From positions 62,001 to 126,000 of the forward strand of contig CALAMI010000014.1 in assembly GCA_937925685.1 (NCBI GenBank): a stretch of DNA of 64,000 nt. The letters are read 5' to 3'. Both the position numbers and the translations under genes were made by a program. Each line of letters opens with the position of its first letter. Position 1 is the first letter of the stretch. Shown in pieces: positions 56,033 to 64,000 of this stretch. A model generated the notes under the pieces. That model saw only the letters and a program-made list of their open reading frames with translations. It made no database searches and was not told the origin of the DNA. Origin of the DNA: Candidatus Binatia bacterium. Lineage in GTDB: Bacteria; Desulfobacterota; Binatia; HRBIN30.

Positions 56033-57022
56033 CTACGCACCAATGACAGTTTGCAGAGCTGGGCGGTAACCCTGTTCCACCAACGCCCGTTGAAATTGCC
56101 CTGTGCCCACCAAGGCCCGGTGCAGCCCTGGTAAGTTGTAATGTGGTACGGCCGGGTAAAGGTGATGCTCAAGATGGTAGGCCACGTGGTGGGGATTCAA
56201 AAAGAACTTGGCGATAGGATTAGGGGTGACGATGGTGCGGGCGTTACGCAACGGGTCGTTGCGATCTGGGACTGCAGCGTGCTCCAGCACCCCTCGTACA
56301 CGCAAGATGACCTGGTAAACCGTCATTAACGGAAGCCACCACAAGACAACGAACGCCAACCCGTAACCCCACCAAAACAGCGCAGCAACTCCCAGCGCAA
56401 CTAACCCTCGCTGAAAACCTGTCGACCAACTCCACCGCCGCAGCAAATTGCCTCGCGCAATCCGCATGCGACCGCTTGCCCGATCCACGGATAAGTAACC
56501 CCGCATAGTCAAGGCGGAAATGCCAACAGCATCCCGCAAGAGCTTCCGCCACCAGCTCGCGCGCCCGCAGGGAAACGGGAGGGAGAGGGAAAGATCGGGA
56601 TCTTTTTCGCTAAGCAGATACTTGTGATGGCGTAAGTGTACGCTGCGATAGGCGGCTAAGTGGCTGGCAATCGGGCGCGCACACAGCCACTGGCCGATTG
56701 AATCGTTCCACCAGCGGTTCTCGAACAAGCGGTAATGTGCCGCATCGTGCATCAGCACAGCCAAGGCATGTTGGCATCGGCCGATCACGAGAAAGGCCAA
56801 CACCCAGGTAAGCGGATGCGGATACGCGAGTGCCAAGGCCACGCTTGCGCCAATGAGTCCCCAGGTCGAACCCAGCGCCGACCAGGCTTTCCATGGTCTA
56901 ATCCTCGTAAGTCGCCGGAGTTCGTCCGCTGGCAATCGCAGACTCGGCGGGTCCCACGCCGAAGCCTGGATCGCTCCATCACCTGAGCCCATCGCGGTAC
57001 TTGGTTGCTCCGCCGCAGCCAT
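56033..57022 (-). CDS. Fatty acid desaturase-family protein
   Basis: A 329-residue membrane-bound di-iron protein with the three His boxes: HDAAH (92-96), HLRHH (129-133) and HLEHH (283-287). Four hydrophobic segments surround them. This family includes acyl-lipid desaturases, carotene ketolases/hydroxylases and other hydroxylases; the sequence cannot pick one. The NPHHVAYHLEHHLYPAVPHY stretch is typical of acyl desaturases. It is transcribed with the DUF4345-like and FUN14 genes. Confidence 0.88.
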   Translation of the reverse strand: MAAAEQPSTAMGSGDGAIQASAWDPPSLRLPADELRRLTRIRPWKAWSALGSTWGLIGASVALALAYPHPLTWVLAFLVIGRCQHALAVLMHDAAHYRLFENRWWNDSIGQWLCARPIASHLAAYRSVHLRHHKYLLSEKDPDLSLSLPFPCGRASWWRKLLRDAVGISALTMRGYLSVDRASGRMRIARGNLLRRWSWSTGFQRGLVALGVAALFWWGYGLAFVVLWWLPLMTVYQVILRVRGVLEHAAVPDRNDPLRNARTIVTPNPIAKFFLNPHHVAYHLEHHLYPAVPHYNLPGLHRALVGTGQFQRALVEQGYRPALQTVIGA

Positions 57023-57251
57023 GACGCCTCTTACGTAGCACCGAGCAAGCCGCAAAGGGAAGGCTCCCCGCCACGAGAACGGTTGCCGCTGGGCCCGGCT
57101 CCTGATGGTTTACTGCTTGCACAGTCCTATAGAGGCAATGCTGCTGTTAAGCCTTGTCTGGACAGCAGGAACGGACATGACGGCGACGAGCAGCCCGCCA
57201 GACTTTTGCCGTGCGCTCTGAACAAGCGCTCGCAGGTGGAACCTATGCGGC

Positions 57252-57788
57252 TCACTGCGGATCACAGGGAACGTGATCCGGGGCCAGTAAGAAGAGGGCA
57301 AAAACACGGTCACTTGCGTCTTTCTGCTGATCCACCATTTGGCCTAAGTCGACGACGATAGGTTCGTTTGTCTTACGTTCGCCTGTCGCCCCGGTGATGA
57401 CACGGAAACTACCGTCCTCTCGGGTTGCTGTCCGGTGTCCCCAACCGTTTTGTACAAAGAGTTTCACGAAACGCTCCTTCACCGGCGTCCCCTTTGGGTC
57501 GACTAAGGTACCCACGTAATGAACGTCGTAAGGAATCGCCACTAACTTGCCGTAATTTTTATCCACGAAGCACTTCCCACACGGCCGGCCGTTCAGCCAA
57601 CCAACCTCGGCCCCGTCGTAGCAACCCGACTCATTCGGCGTTTTACAGTCGTTGCATACCACCACCTCTGCCCAGACCTTGCCGCTCTTGTCGCGCACAG
57701 GAACTGGATCGCGGGCAAAGGCTTTTGTCACAGCCACACATCCAACAACGGCTAGGGTTGCTCGCATCATCCAGTGAAAACTCGACAT
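57252..57788 (-). CDS. Secreted Cys-rich protein of unknown function
   Basis: A 178-residue protein from ATG 57788 after GGAGGAAA. Signal peptide: MSSFHWMMRATLAVVGCVAV to a KAFA site. The mature protein has CNDC, SGCYDG and CGKC in its first 60 residues, possibly a zinc or disulfide fold, then a transthyretin-like beta domain (GTLVDPKGTPVKERFVKLFV, REDGSFRVITG). That pairing resembles carboxypeptidase-regulatory-like domains in surface proteins. It is divergent from the sirtuin gene. No function is assigned. Confidence 0.7.
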   Translation of the reverse strand: MSSFHWMMRATLAVVGCVAVTKAFARDPVPVRDKSGKVWAEVVVCNDCKTPNESGCYDGAEVGWLNGRPCGKCFVDKNYGKLVAIPYDVHYVGTLVDPKGTPVKERFVKLFVQNGWGHRTATREDGSFRVITGATGERKTNEPIVVDLGQMVDQQKDASDRVFALFLLAPDHVPCDPQ

Positions 57789-57888
57789 CGGTTTCCTCCG
57801 CCCACCCAACGCTCGTTCGCGAACACCTCGAACCCTTGCCCCTATAGTAGACATTCGGTAATCGCTCAATGTACCTTGATCAGGCAAG

Positions 57889-58665
57889 ATGGATGGGCAA
57901 GAAGTCGTTGCACAAGCCGCGCAAGTGATTCACCGAGCGCGCTACCTGGTCGCCTTGACGGGCGCCGGGCTCTCTGTCGAAAGCGGGATCCCACCGTTTC
58001 GTGGTCCGGGGGGCCTCTGGACCAAGTACGGTGAGCCACCTCTCAACGGTTTTCAACGCTTTCTTGCCGACCCCCAAAAGGCGTGGGAAGAACGGTTGAA
58101 CCCGAACGGCCCTATGCGCGAACTCTGGGAAACCCTTGTGAACGCGCAGCCAAACCCAGGCCACTACGGGCTCGTCGAGCTCGAGCGTTTGGGCTTGTTG
58201 CGCTGCACCATCACCCAAAACATAGATAACTTGCACCGTCGCGCGGGCAGTGAACTCCTGGCTGAGATCCATGGCAATGCCACACTCGTGCGTTGCCTCT
58301 CTTGCGTGCACCGCATGCCGCTTGACGCTGTCGACCTGAGTCGTTTACCCCCGTCGTGCCCTCGATGCGGCGGCCTGCTGAAGAGCGACACGGTATCGTT
58401 TGGGGAACCGATACCTCCGGACGTACTGCGCCGCTGCCAACAGGAAGCGGCTCGTGCCGACTGCATGCTCGTGATCGGCACCTCGGGGACCGTTTACCCA
58501 GCAGCCGGATTCCCACTAGACGTCCATCAACGCGGTGGGACCCTTGTAGAGATCAACCCTTACGAAACCGACCTCAGCCCTTACTGCGCTGTTGTCGTGC
58601 GCGCCCCCGCGGGCGCGGCATTGCCGGAGATCGTCAAGGCCGTCCGCGCTCTACGCTCGAACTAA
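57889..58665 (+). CDS. Sir2-family NAD-dependent deacylase
   Basis: A 258-residue sirtuin. GAGLSVESGIPPFRG (25-39) and TQNIDNLH (109-116) bind NAD; the catalytic His is His128 in EIHGN. A zinc ribbon is formed by C136-C139 and C157-C160. The GTSGTVYPAAGFP loop is standard. It removes acyl groups from lysines, with desuccinylase or deacetylase activity to be decided; the substrate pocket Tyr/Arg pair of CobB/SIRT5 types is not evident. It fits an organism rich in acyl-CoA metabolism. Confidence 0.93.
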   Translation: MDGQEVVAQAAQVIHRARYLVALTGAGLSVESGIPPFRGPGGLWTKYGEPPLNGFQRFLADPQKAWEERLNPNGPMRELWETLVNAQPNPGHYGLVELERLGLLRCTITQNIDNLHRRAGSELLAEIHGNATLVRCLSCVHRMPLDAVDLSRLPPSCPRCGGLLKSDTVSFGEPIPPDVLRRCQQEAARADCMLVIGTSGTVYPAAGFPLDVHQRGGTLVEINPYETDLSPYCAVVVRAPAGAALPEIVKAVRALRSN

Positions 58666-58850
58666 CTGCCCCAAGGTGGTCGGAAGGAGCGATCGACCTG
58701 CGTCCCACTAAGCGAGCCTAACACGTTGAGTCAGGGTGTGAGCTTTGAGCTCTTTGCCTAGCCACACTGTGTCCCTCCTCGTTCCGTACGGCAGGGTTTG
58801 GCAAGCTTGGACATTCTCGCTAAACGGCGCGGCTCAGCATCGGTACACCC

Positions 58851-60908
58851 ATGGCCCAGATCACGACATCGCGTGCCCAGCCTTTGGCAGCGGAAGCAGT
58901 TCAACCCCGACAGCCGGTTTCTCGGGGGGCACTGATTGCTGCAGCGGGAATCGTGATCGCCACTGGCTGGGCATTTACGCACCGGCTCGGCGGATTTCCC
59001 TTGTTAGACGATCCCAACGAAGCGCAATACGCCGAAGTGGCTCGGGAGATGCTCGAAGCCAACGACTGGCTTAGCCCCCAACTGAACTATGTACTGTTTC
59101 TGAATAAGCCGCCACTCACGTATTGGGCCATTGCCGTCGTATACCAATTTTGGGGGATCCACGAGGCTTCGGCTCGATTGCCCGGGGCATTTACTGCGTG
59201 GCTGACCGTTATAATCGTTCTCGTTTGGGGCTGGCGTGCGTTCGGTCCGTTCGTTGGCTGTCTGGCCGCCGGCATTCTCGCCTCGATGGGTGGTTTTTTT
59301 GTGGAGAGCCATGCGGTGCGACCCGACCTTTGGCTCGTACTTGGCCTTGCACTGGCGATGTTTGCCCTGTCGGAGCTTCTACAACGTCCAGAGGAGTTCT
59401 TGGCGCGGTGGTCAGCACCACTGGCGTTATGGCAACTCGGGCTTGCGGTAGGGTTGCTCGCTAAGGGCATGCTCGCCCTCGTGCTGCCCGGCGCGGCTTT
59501 GCTGGCCGTAATCGCAACCGAACGGCAGTGGCGACTAGCACTGCTGTTTTTGCATCCGCGCGCCTGGTGGCTTTGGTTGGCCTTGGTGGCTCCCTGGCAT
59601 CTAGCCATGAGTTTTACCCACGAAGGCTTCCTTTGGGACTACGTCGTGAATCAGCATCTGCTGTTCTTTTTCGACAAAAAGTTTCCGCGCGATTCGATCC
59701 CAATCTCCCTTCCTATGTTTTGGGCTGCCTTGGCCATGCGCCTGTTTCCTTGGACTGTCTTCGCACCTCTGGCCCTCGCCGCAGCGGTTGACCAAGTCAG
59801 GGAGGGCAAAAACCGAGTCGCGCTAATCGTCCTCACGAGTTGGGCGGTTACCGTGGTCGTCTTCTTTTCAGCTGCTTCCTCCCGGCTCGAGCACTACGCG
59901 TTACCTGCGCTGCCCCCTCTCGCCCTGCTTATGGCAATTCACCTCGGCCGTGCAGATGCATTACCCAACCGATGGGCCGCGGTGACCTGGTGGCACTGGG
60001 TTTTCTGCGCCTTCGTTTTTGCGAATGGACTGTGGGTCGTACCCCGCTTGATTCGCGAAGAGGACTGGCTTCAGCCCAACCCGGCTTTCGTAAATCTAGC
60101 CGTTGCAGTGTTCGCTGGCCTCAGTCTAGCCGGAGTTGTCGCGCTGCTGGCTTGGTGGACTGGAGGGCGGCGCTGGGCTTCCGTGCCAGTGATCGTCACC
60201 TTCGCAGCATCGGTGCCGCTATTTTGCGAAGGGCTTACGCTCATGGCACCGAACAATTCTACCTTTCCTTTAGCGTTGCAGATCACACAGTACCTTCACA
60301 CCGGCCACGTCACTGTCGTGTATCAGGCACCTGACGAGTATCAAACTTGCGCCGGGCTCAATTATTACTTGCGCCGACGAGTCGAAATTCTTCCGCCCGG
60401 CGATTTCGTCTTGCCCACTTACCTGACCCCTCACGCTAAACGCTTGTTCATCGACGCAGCAACGCTCCAGCAGTGGTGGCGGGAGCGCCATGTGATTTTG
60501 GTATCGGACCCTCTCCGACCTGGACAGGACTTGTCCAAGGTGCTGCCCGGCCCTTACGAAGTGATCGGCCGCGACGCGACACGAGTCGTCGTGCGTAATC
60601 TGCTGCCCATGCCGACTTCCACCGCCTTCGAGCGGCGAAGCTCCGAGCGAGCGCCCAAGAAGACGAAAGCCCCAACGGTTTGCGGACCCGGCTTTTCCTT
60701 CCCTTTTCGTTACCGGTTTTCAAGGCCCGTTCGTGCACCTGGACAACTGCCCCCAAGTGGCGCTCTTGCAGCCATCCTCCGCGAACCACTCGCACTCCCC
60801 GGGTCCCCGCACCGCGGACTCGGCAAACTACGGAACCCGTCGGTTCAATCGAAACCGCCCTACACGGCGCAGCGCTTCCTTTCCGGTTTTTCGGCACTCC
60901 CTCAGTAA
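58851..60908 (+). CDS. GT39-family (ArnT/PMT-like) glycosyltransferase
   Basis: A 685-residue integral-membrane glycosyltransferase. The first periplasmic loop has DDPNEAQYAEVAREMLEAND, where the D-D/E pair is the metal/acceptor site of the ArnT family. About 12 hydrophobic helices follow, with PPLTYWAIAVVYQFWG and VAPWHLAMSFTHEGFLWDYV among the landmarks. It would move a lipid-linked sugar to lipid A, protein or another acceptor. The last ~75 residues (after VVVRNLLPM) are Arg/Pro-rich and non-conserved in style, as if the original stop were lost. The ribosome site is weak. Confidence 0.88.
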   Translation: MAQITTSRAQPLAAEAVQPRQPVSRGALIAAAGIVIATGWAFTHRLGGFPLLDDPNEAQYAEVAREMLEANDWLSPQLNYVLFLNKPPLTYWAIAVVYQFWGIHEASARLPGAFTAWLTVIIVLVWGWRAFGPFVGCLAAGILASMGGFFVESHAVRPDLWLVLGLALAMFALSELLQRPEEFLARWSAPLALWQLGLAVGLLAKGMLALVLPGAALLAVIATERQWRLALLFLHPRAWWLWLALVAPWHLAMSFTHEGFLWDYVVNQHLLFFFDKKFPRDSIPISLPMFWAALAMRLFPWTVFAPLALAAAVDQVREGKNRVALIVLTSWAVTVVVFFSAASSRLEHYALPALPPLALLMAIHLGRADALPNRWAAVTWWHWVFCAFVFANGLWVVPRLIREEDWLQPNPAFVNLAVAVFAGLSLAGVVALLAWWTGGRRWASVPVIVTFAASVPLFCEGLTLMAPNNSTFPLALQITQYLHTGHVTVVYQAPDEYQTCAGLNYYLRRRVEILPPGDFVLPTYLTPHAKRLFIDAATLQQWWRERHVILVSDPLRPGQDLSKVLPGPYEVIGRDATRVVVRNLLPMPTSTAFERRSSERAPKKTKAPTVCGPGFSFPFRYRFSRPVRAPGQLPPSGALAAILREPLALPGSPHRGLGKLRNPSVQSKPPYTAQRFLSGFSALPQ

Positions 60909-61265
60909 AAGGCGGGCGTTTGGCGGCGTGGAACGGTCATGGCTTAGCCTTCTAGGGCCAATGCAGGAACCACGCTGCCTTCTCGTCCACGTCACCACAG
61001 GTCTACGAATCCATAGCTGCCCGGCGGAAGAATGTTGGTGGGGGGTTATGTCAACCCCTCAGCCGGTGGCTGCCCCCGGGGCACTCAGCTAGCCCGACCG
61101 TGGAGACTAGTAGCCTTGCACAGCGCAAAGCACTATACCTTCGCGTCCTTCGGGGGTGGCTCATCCTCGCACCGTGTGCCCCCCCAAGCCGGAGAGTACG
61201 GAACAGCCACTACCCGAAAAAGCAATCGCATGCACAATTGCCTAGCAAACTACAGGCATCTCTTT
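60909..61265. other. Intergenic region containing a duplicated gene end
   Basis: A 357-base gap between convergent genes. Its only feature is the first copy of the 38-base repeat at 61214-61251, a degenerate copy of the 3' end of the receiver-like gene. Confidence 0.55.
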
Positions 61266-61323
61266 TTATTCGCCTTCCTTCCTTTCCGAAAAAGCAATCG
61301 CATCCGCAATTGTCTGGCAAACT
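61214..61323. repeat. Imperfect 38-bp direct repeat
   Basis: CCGAAAAAGCAATCGCAT begins both copies (61214-61251 and 61286-61323; 72-base period), and both end GCAAACT; four mismatches lie in between. The right copy encodes the receiver-like protein's last helix (TIADAIAFSERK); in the left copy the same frame has a stop. This is a local duplication of the gene end. Confidence 0.75.
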
Positions 61324-61691
61324 CTCTGTGCGGTCGATGCCTCAGGCGCACCGTCCCCAAAGGCTCGGATTCGCAAAGAGCCTGGCGTTCCACCACGACC
61401 AGGCTTGGATTCCTTGCAAACAGAAAGCTCGATGAAAACCGCATGCGGGCGACACTTGCGGGTAAACTGTGCAAACTCTGTAAGGCCTCCAAGCTTTCCG
61501 TGCTCTGCTGCCGTGTATGCGATTATCACGTCGTACTCTCTCCAATCGACCCGCGCAAAGGCTTGCTCCACCGAGTGAGCCTCATCCACGACCAACCCTT
61601 CTCGACGCAGACGTGGAGCAATCGCTGCTGTCACCGTAGCTCGAGGCGCAACAAGGAGAACTCGCTTTCTCTGGTCCCAAGAGGCCATCAT
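61266..61691 (-). CDS. Receiver-like domain protein lacking the phospho-acceptor Asp
   Basis: About 141 residues from ATG 61691. KRVLLVAPRATVTAAIAPRL, EAHSVEQAFARVD and YDVIIAYTAAEHG follow the alpha/beta pattern of CheY receivers, but after beta-3 (DVIIAY) there is no Asp at the usual phosphorylation site, and the acidic pair near beta-1 is missing. It is a pseudo-receiver or a related Rossmann domain. Other starts (ATG 61724, TTG 61757) are possible. It lies downstream of a frameshifted secreted gene, in the same direction. Confidence 0.6.
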   Translation of the reverse strand: MMASWDQRKRVLLVAPRATVTAAIAPRLRREGLVVDEAHSVEQAFARVDWREYDVIIAYTAAEHGKLGGLTEFAQFTRKCRPHAVFIELSVCKESKPGRGGTPGSLRIRAFGDGAPEASTAQRVCQTIADAIAFSERKEGE

Positions 61692-61746
61692 GGTGGCTAG
61701 TGGCTTTACCCCGCGAGGAGCCATGCGTGTGCCAACGGAACCAGGG

Positions 61747-62212
61747 TTAAAACGCAAGTCGCGGGCGATCCTCCCTGCAAACTCCTTCCCAAATTTTGGA
61801 ACTTCTCAAAAGTAGAGTGGGAATGTTCAACTTCCTGGGCGCTTCTGCCACTGGCGGAAGCGGAATGGCGGCTCGCCTAAAAGGGATGCGTTTCCAGGCT
61901 TGATCCACCAAATCCCAACTGGTCGACCCGTTTGGGTACCGCGCAAGCAGGCAGCCCAAAGGCTGCACGGCGAAACCGTAGCGGTGGGTGAGGGCTCCCG
62001 CCTGCTCGCGCCAGAAGCCGGTGAATCTCGTTCCCCTCGTTGGACAAGGAGCACCTTACGGCAAGATAATTGCCCTTGAGTGGCGAGCGCCACACCGCAG
62101 TAAGCTGCCTTCCCGCCTGGAATGACGCCGGCCGCATTCGCCCCGAAGCGCCCTCTGCCCGAAGCGAAGGTAGGAAGCCGCCCAAAACGAGCACCAGGCT
62201 TACCTTGGTCAA
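61747..62212 (-). pseudogene. Secreted protein gene broken by one extra base
   Basis: From TTG 62212 the frame gives a signal peptide (TKVSLVLVLGGFLPSLRAEG) and continues SPLKGNYLAVRCSLSNEGNE. Near 62027 the protein-like frame changes by +1 and continues FTGFWREQAGALTHRYGFAV, QPLGCLLARYPNGSTSWDL and onward to a stop at 61747. Dropping one A in GAGATTCACC joins the two. I do not recognise the family. Either decay or an indel error; the case is weaker than for the other two frameshifts because the family is unknown. Confidence 0.45.
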
Positions 62213-62460
62213 CTGCTTCCGAACCTAGACCCTCGACGCCAATAGCTAATTTGAAAAGCTTTGCTTTCCAGCGCTCACGGGCGGCACGGCAGCGTCACTG
62301 GAAATGCATGCTCCCTGGTCCTTACGGTGCCTTCATTCTTTATGGCAGCTTGCCATGGAACTGGGCTGTCGCCAAGGCTGGCGCACGGTCGCAAAAACGT
62401 CTTCTTCGAAGCAGCAGCGGGCACGACCATAACCTTGCGGGCCCCGCAGGAGAAACGTCA

Positions 62461-63666
62461 TCAGCGCTCTTGTGGCCTTCGCCCCTTCACCCGTCGTAAT
62501 TGCTCCGGAGTGACGACCAACGAGCCTCGGGCTTTTTCCGCTTCCTCCCGCTCGATTTGGTACAGCTCGGCAAACAAACCGACCAACACCAACGCACGAC
62601 AGAAGGGAATTCGCTTCGGATCCGACTCCGGTTTTTCGAGAGCGAAAGCGGCTCGGGCGAGTTCCCGGGCCAATTCGTGCTTCCCAACCAAGTGAAAGTA
62701 GTAGCCTAGCTCACGCAGGCGGTGGGCCCATGACTCGCGCTCGGTTTCGGCAAACACATGGTCGATCGCCTGGTCCTCGATTTGCTGTCGCCGTTGCTGT
62801 TTTTGCGCCTCGCTCAGCACGAGGGGGCTCGCCTCCACTGCCCGAAGCTGCTCGACGTAAGGACGCAAAGGTTCGCGTGCATCGGCAACAAGCACCAAAA
62901 ACGCAGACTCGGCAGAGAGCCGCTCCGCAAGTTCCGAGGCCTTACTTGCTGGCTTCTCCACCGCCTCATATGGGTACAACTCCAGCAGCGGCGACGCTCG
63001 CTCGGTCGCAGGTGGCGCATCGAAAAACTCGCCTCGTACCGCCGGATAGTCTCGTGCAGCAGTTCTCTCGTTCGCTGGCAAGTTCTCGTACGCGCGCCAG
63101 AGGAGGCTATCGCAATAAGCAGCGTCACCTTCGACGAGCACCCGCCCACGTTCCCCTACGCTGGCGACCAGCCTCTGCCACTCTTTGCCACTGAGATCCG
63201 CTCGGACAACTTCCTCAAGGAAGCGATCGTACTGCCGCGTCGTGGCAAACAGCACGGCGACCCTGCCAGGCCGCTTTCGCCGGAGCACGAATTCGCGATG
63301 CCCTCCGAGCAAGTAAGGCAAGAAAAAAGCTTGCGTCTTCGGCGCTTCCGCCTGCCACAGAGGGCGGGCAACCACCTCTTGGCTCACAGGTGGTGAAGCC
63401 ATGCCTCGCTGCTGCAAGCGATAAAGTGCGCGCCGGGCCTCGCGACGCACGATCTTATCCCTTGCAGAGGCAGCGAGTTGCTTGAGCAACTCCACACTTT
63501 CTGGCGTTGGCCGTCCGCCTAACCAATGGGCGATGGCTGCATCGCTCGCAGACGCGCGGCCAAGGCACGATGCGAAAAGCTCTACCGGCGAAGAGGGCGT
63601 CAAACCCCACGATCGCAACAATTCCTCTCCACTAACCAAAATGCGGTCCCGCTGCTGTTTGCTCAT
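62461..63666 (-). CDS. Protein of unknown function, helical
   Basis: A 401-residue protein from ATG 63666. Its ATG overlaps the stop of the upstream M23 peptidase gene (ATGA), so the two are translationally coupled. It has helical, HEAT-like stretches (ESVELLKQLAASARDKIVRR, EARRALYRLQQ), a middle beta-rich part (FVLRRKRPGRVAVLFATTRQ) and a C-terminal helical region (LRELGYYFHLVGKHELAREL) that looks TPR-like. No motif pointing to catalysis is seen and no signal peptide. Its link to a cell-wall peptidase suggests an envelope or division role, by context only. Confidence 0.65.
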   Translation of the reverse strand: MSKQQRDRILVSGEELLRSWGLTPSSPVELFASCLGRASASDAAIAHWLGGRPTPESVELLKQLAASARDKIVRREARRALYRLQQRGMASPPVSQEVVARPLWQAEAPKTQAFFLPYLLGGHREFVLRRKRPGRVAVLFATTRQYDRFLEEVVRADLSGKEWQRLVASVGERGRVLVEGDAAYCDSLLWRAYENLPANERTAARDYPAVRGEFFDAPPATERASPLLELYPYEAVEKPASKASELAERLSAESAFLVLVADAREPLRPYVEQLRAVEASPLVLSEAQKQQRRQQIEDQAIDHVFAETERESWAHRLRELGYYFHLVGKHELARELARAAFALEKPESDPKRIPFCRALVLVGLFAELYQIEREEAEKARGSLVVTPEQLRRVKGRRPQER

Positions 63667-64000
63667 TGATCGTTGTTCGTCGCCGCGCTTGTGCGCGGAA
63701 ACGATTCCAGTTTGGCGAGGAGATGCTGGCGAATCCAGGCCCCATCCCACCACTCCACCGGATCGACGTGGACCCCGTGGAGCATGACAGAAAAGTGCAA
63801 GTGATCGCCAGCAGCCAATCCCGTTTCACCCGTGTAACCCAACTTCTCTTTTCGCTCGACGCGCTGGCCAACGGCAACATCGATGGAACGTAGGTGCCCG
63901 TAGAGGGTGAACAGGCCCGCACCATGGTCGAGGATCACGGTGTTTCCGTAAATGCCGAGCTCACCCGCAAACACCACTCTCCCGGCCTGTGCCGCTTCCA
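63663..64000 (-). CDS. M23-family murein endopeptidase, C-terminal part (5' end beyond window)
   Basis: About 112 residues are visible; the frame is open to base 64000. RVVFAGELGIYGNTVILDHG and LFTLYGHLRSIDV, then GDHLHFSVMLHGVHVDP are the LytM/M23 core, with the GH and HxH zinc ligands (YGH, HLHF). The first zinc-binding H-x3-D would lie outside the window. It would cleave peptide cross-links in peptidoglycan or, if degenerate, activate amidases. Translationally coupled to the unknown gene downstream. Confidence 0.93.
   Translation of the reverse strand, partial: EAAQAGRVVFAGELGIYGNTVILDHGAGLFTLYGHLRSIDVAVGQRVERKEKLGYTGETGLAAGDHLHFSVMLHGVHVDPVEWWDGAWIRQHLLAKLESFPRTSAATNNDQ

Overview
The window is GC-rich, densely coded DNA with short intergenic gaps, Gram-negative type genes (TatA, lipoprotein, outer-envelope beta-helix proteins) and many acyl-CoA, SDR and cytochrome P450 enzymes. 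A secreted protein near 45.1 kb carries a C-terminal Cys-Gly-Asp-Cys, Asp-Gly, VTVDE module that I associate with uncultured deltaproteobacteria-like / Candidatus Binatota genomes. That placement is an inference. I saw no tRNA, rRNA, CRISPR array or insertion sequence.

Layout. 0-7 kb: a truncated SH3 protein, a small secreted protein, a cytochrome P450, a decayed DUF2130 gene, a membrane protein and two adjacent acyl-CoA dehydrogenases. 7-16.3 kb: an unusual RecQ helicase, an ArsC-like protein, a parvulin-type prolyl isomerase, then rimO, a DksA-type protein, glycerate 2-kinase and queE. 16.5-22.8 kb: a kinase-fold protein with a degraded active site, folE, then a tight operon of class V aminotransferase, serA and purA behind a well-preserved ZTP (pfl) riboswitch and its terminator. 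An orphan sigma region 4 protein follows. 22.8-34.7 kb: SDRs, a beta-helix/di-heme cytochrome fusion lipoprotein, an MFS transporter, a thiolase plus HMG-CoA-synthase-like/DUF35 fusion plus MFE-2-like SDR operon facing an acyl-CoA dehydrogenase, tatA and a GcvR-like ACT protein. 35.4-40.8 kb: an imuA-imuB-dnaE2 mutagenesis cassette. 41-46.7 kb: a beta-helix surface protein, a 1.6 kb gene-poor stretch and a frameshifted secreted protein. 47-54.6 kb: EIIA-like protein, sucA, sucB, lpd and a PPi-type phosphofructokinase. 55-64 kb: FUN14 and DUF4345-like membrane proteins, a desaturase, a secreted Cys-rich protein, a sirtuin, a GT39 glycosyltransferase, a receiver-like protein, a frameshifted secreted protein, an unknown protein and an M23 peptidase running off the end.

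How the parts fit. The best-supported regulatory unit is the ZTP riboswitch, which should raise serine (hence glycine and one-carbon units) and AMP synthesis when the purine intermediate ZMP/ZTP accumulates. The acyl-CoA dehydrogenases, SDRs, thiolase/DUF35 pair, P450 and MFS transporter look like degradation of a hydrophobic substrate that I cannot name. The sucAB-lpd cluster supplies the TCA cycle. Three genes (2.7-3.8 kb, 45.1-46.7 kb, 61.7-62.2 kb) each need a single-base shift to read through, so either gene decay or indel errors should be considered.
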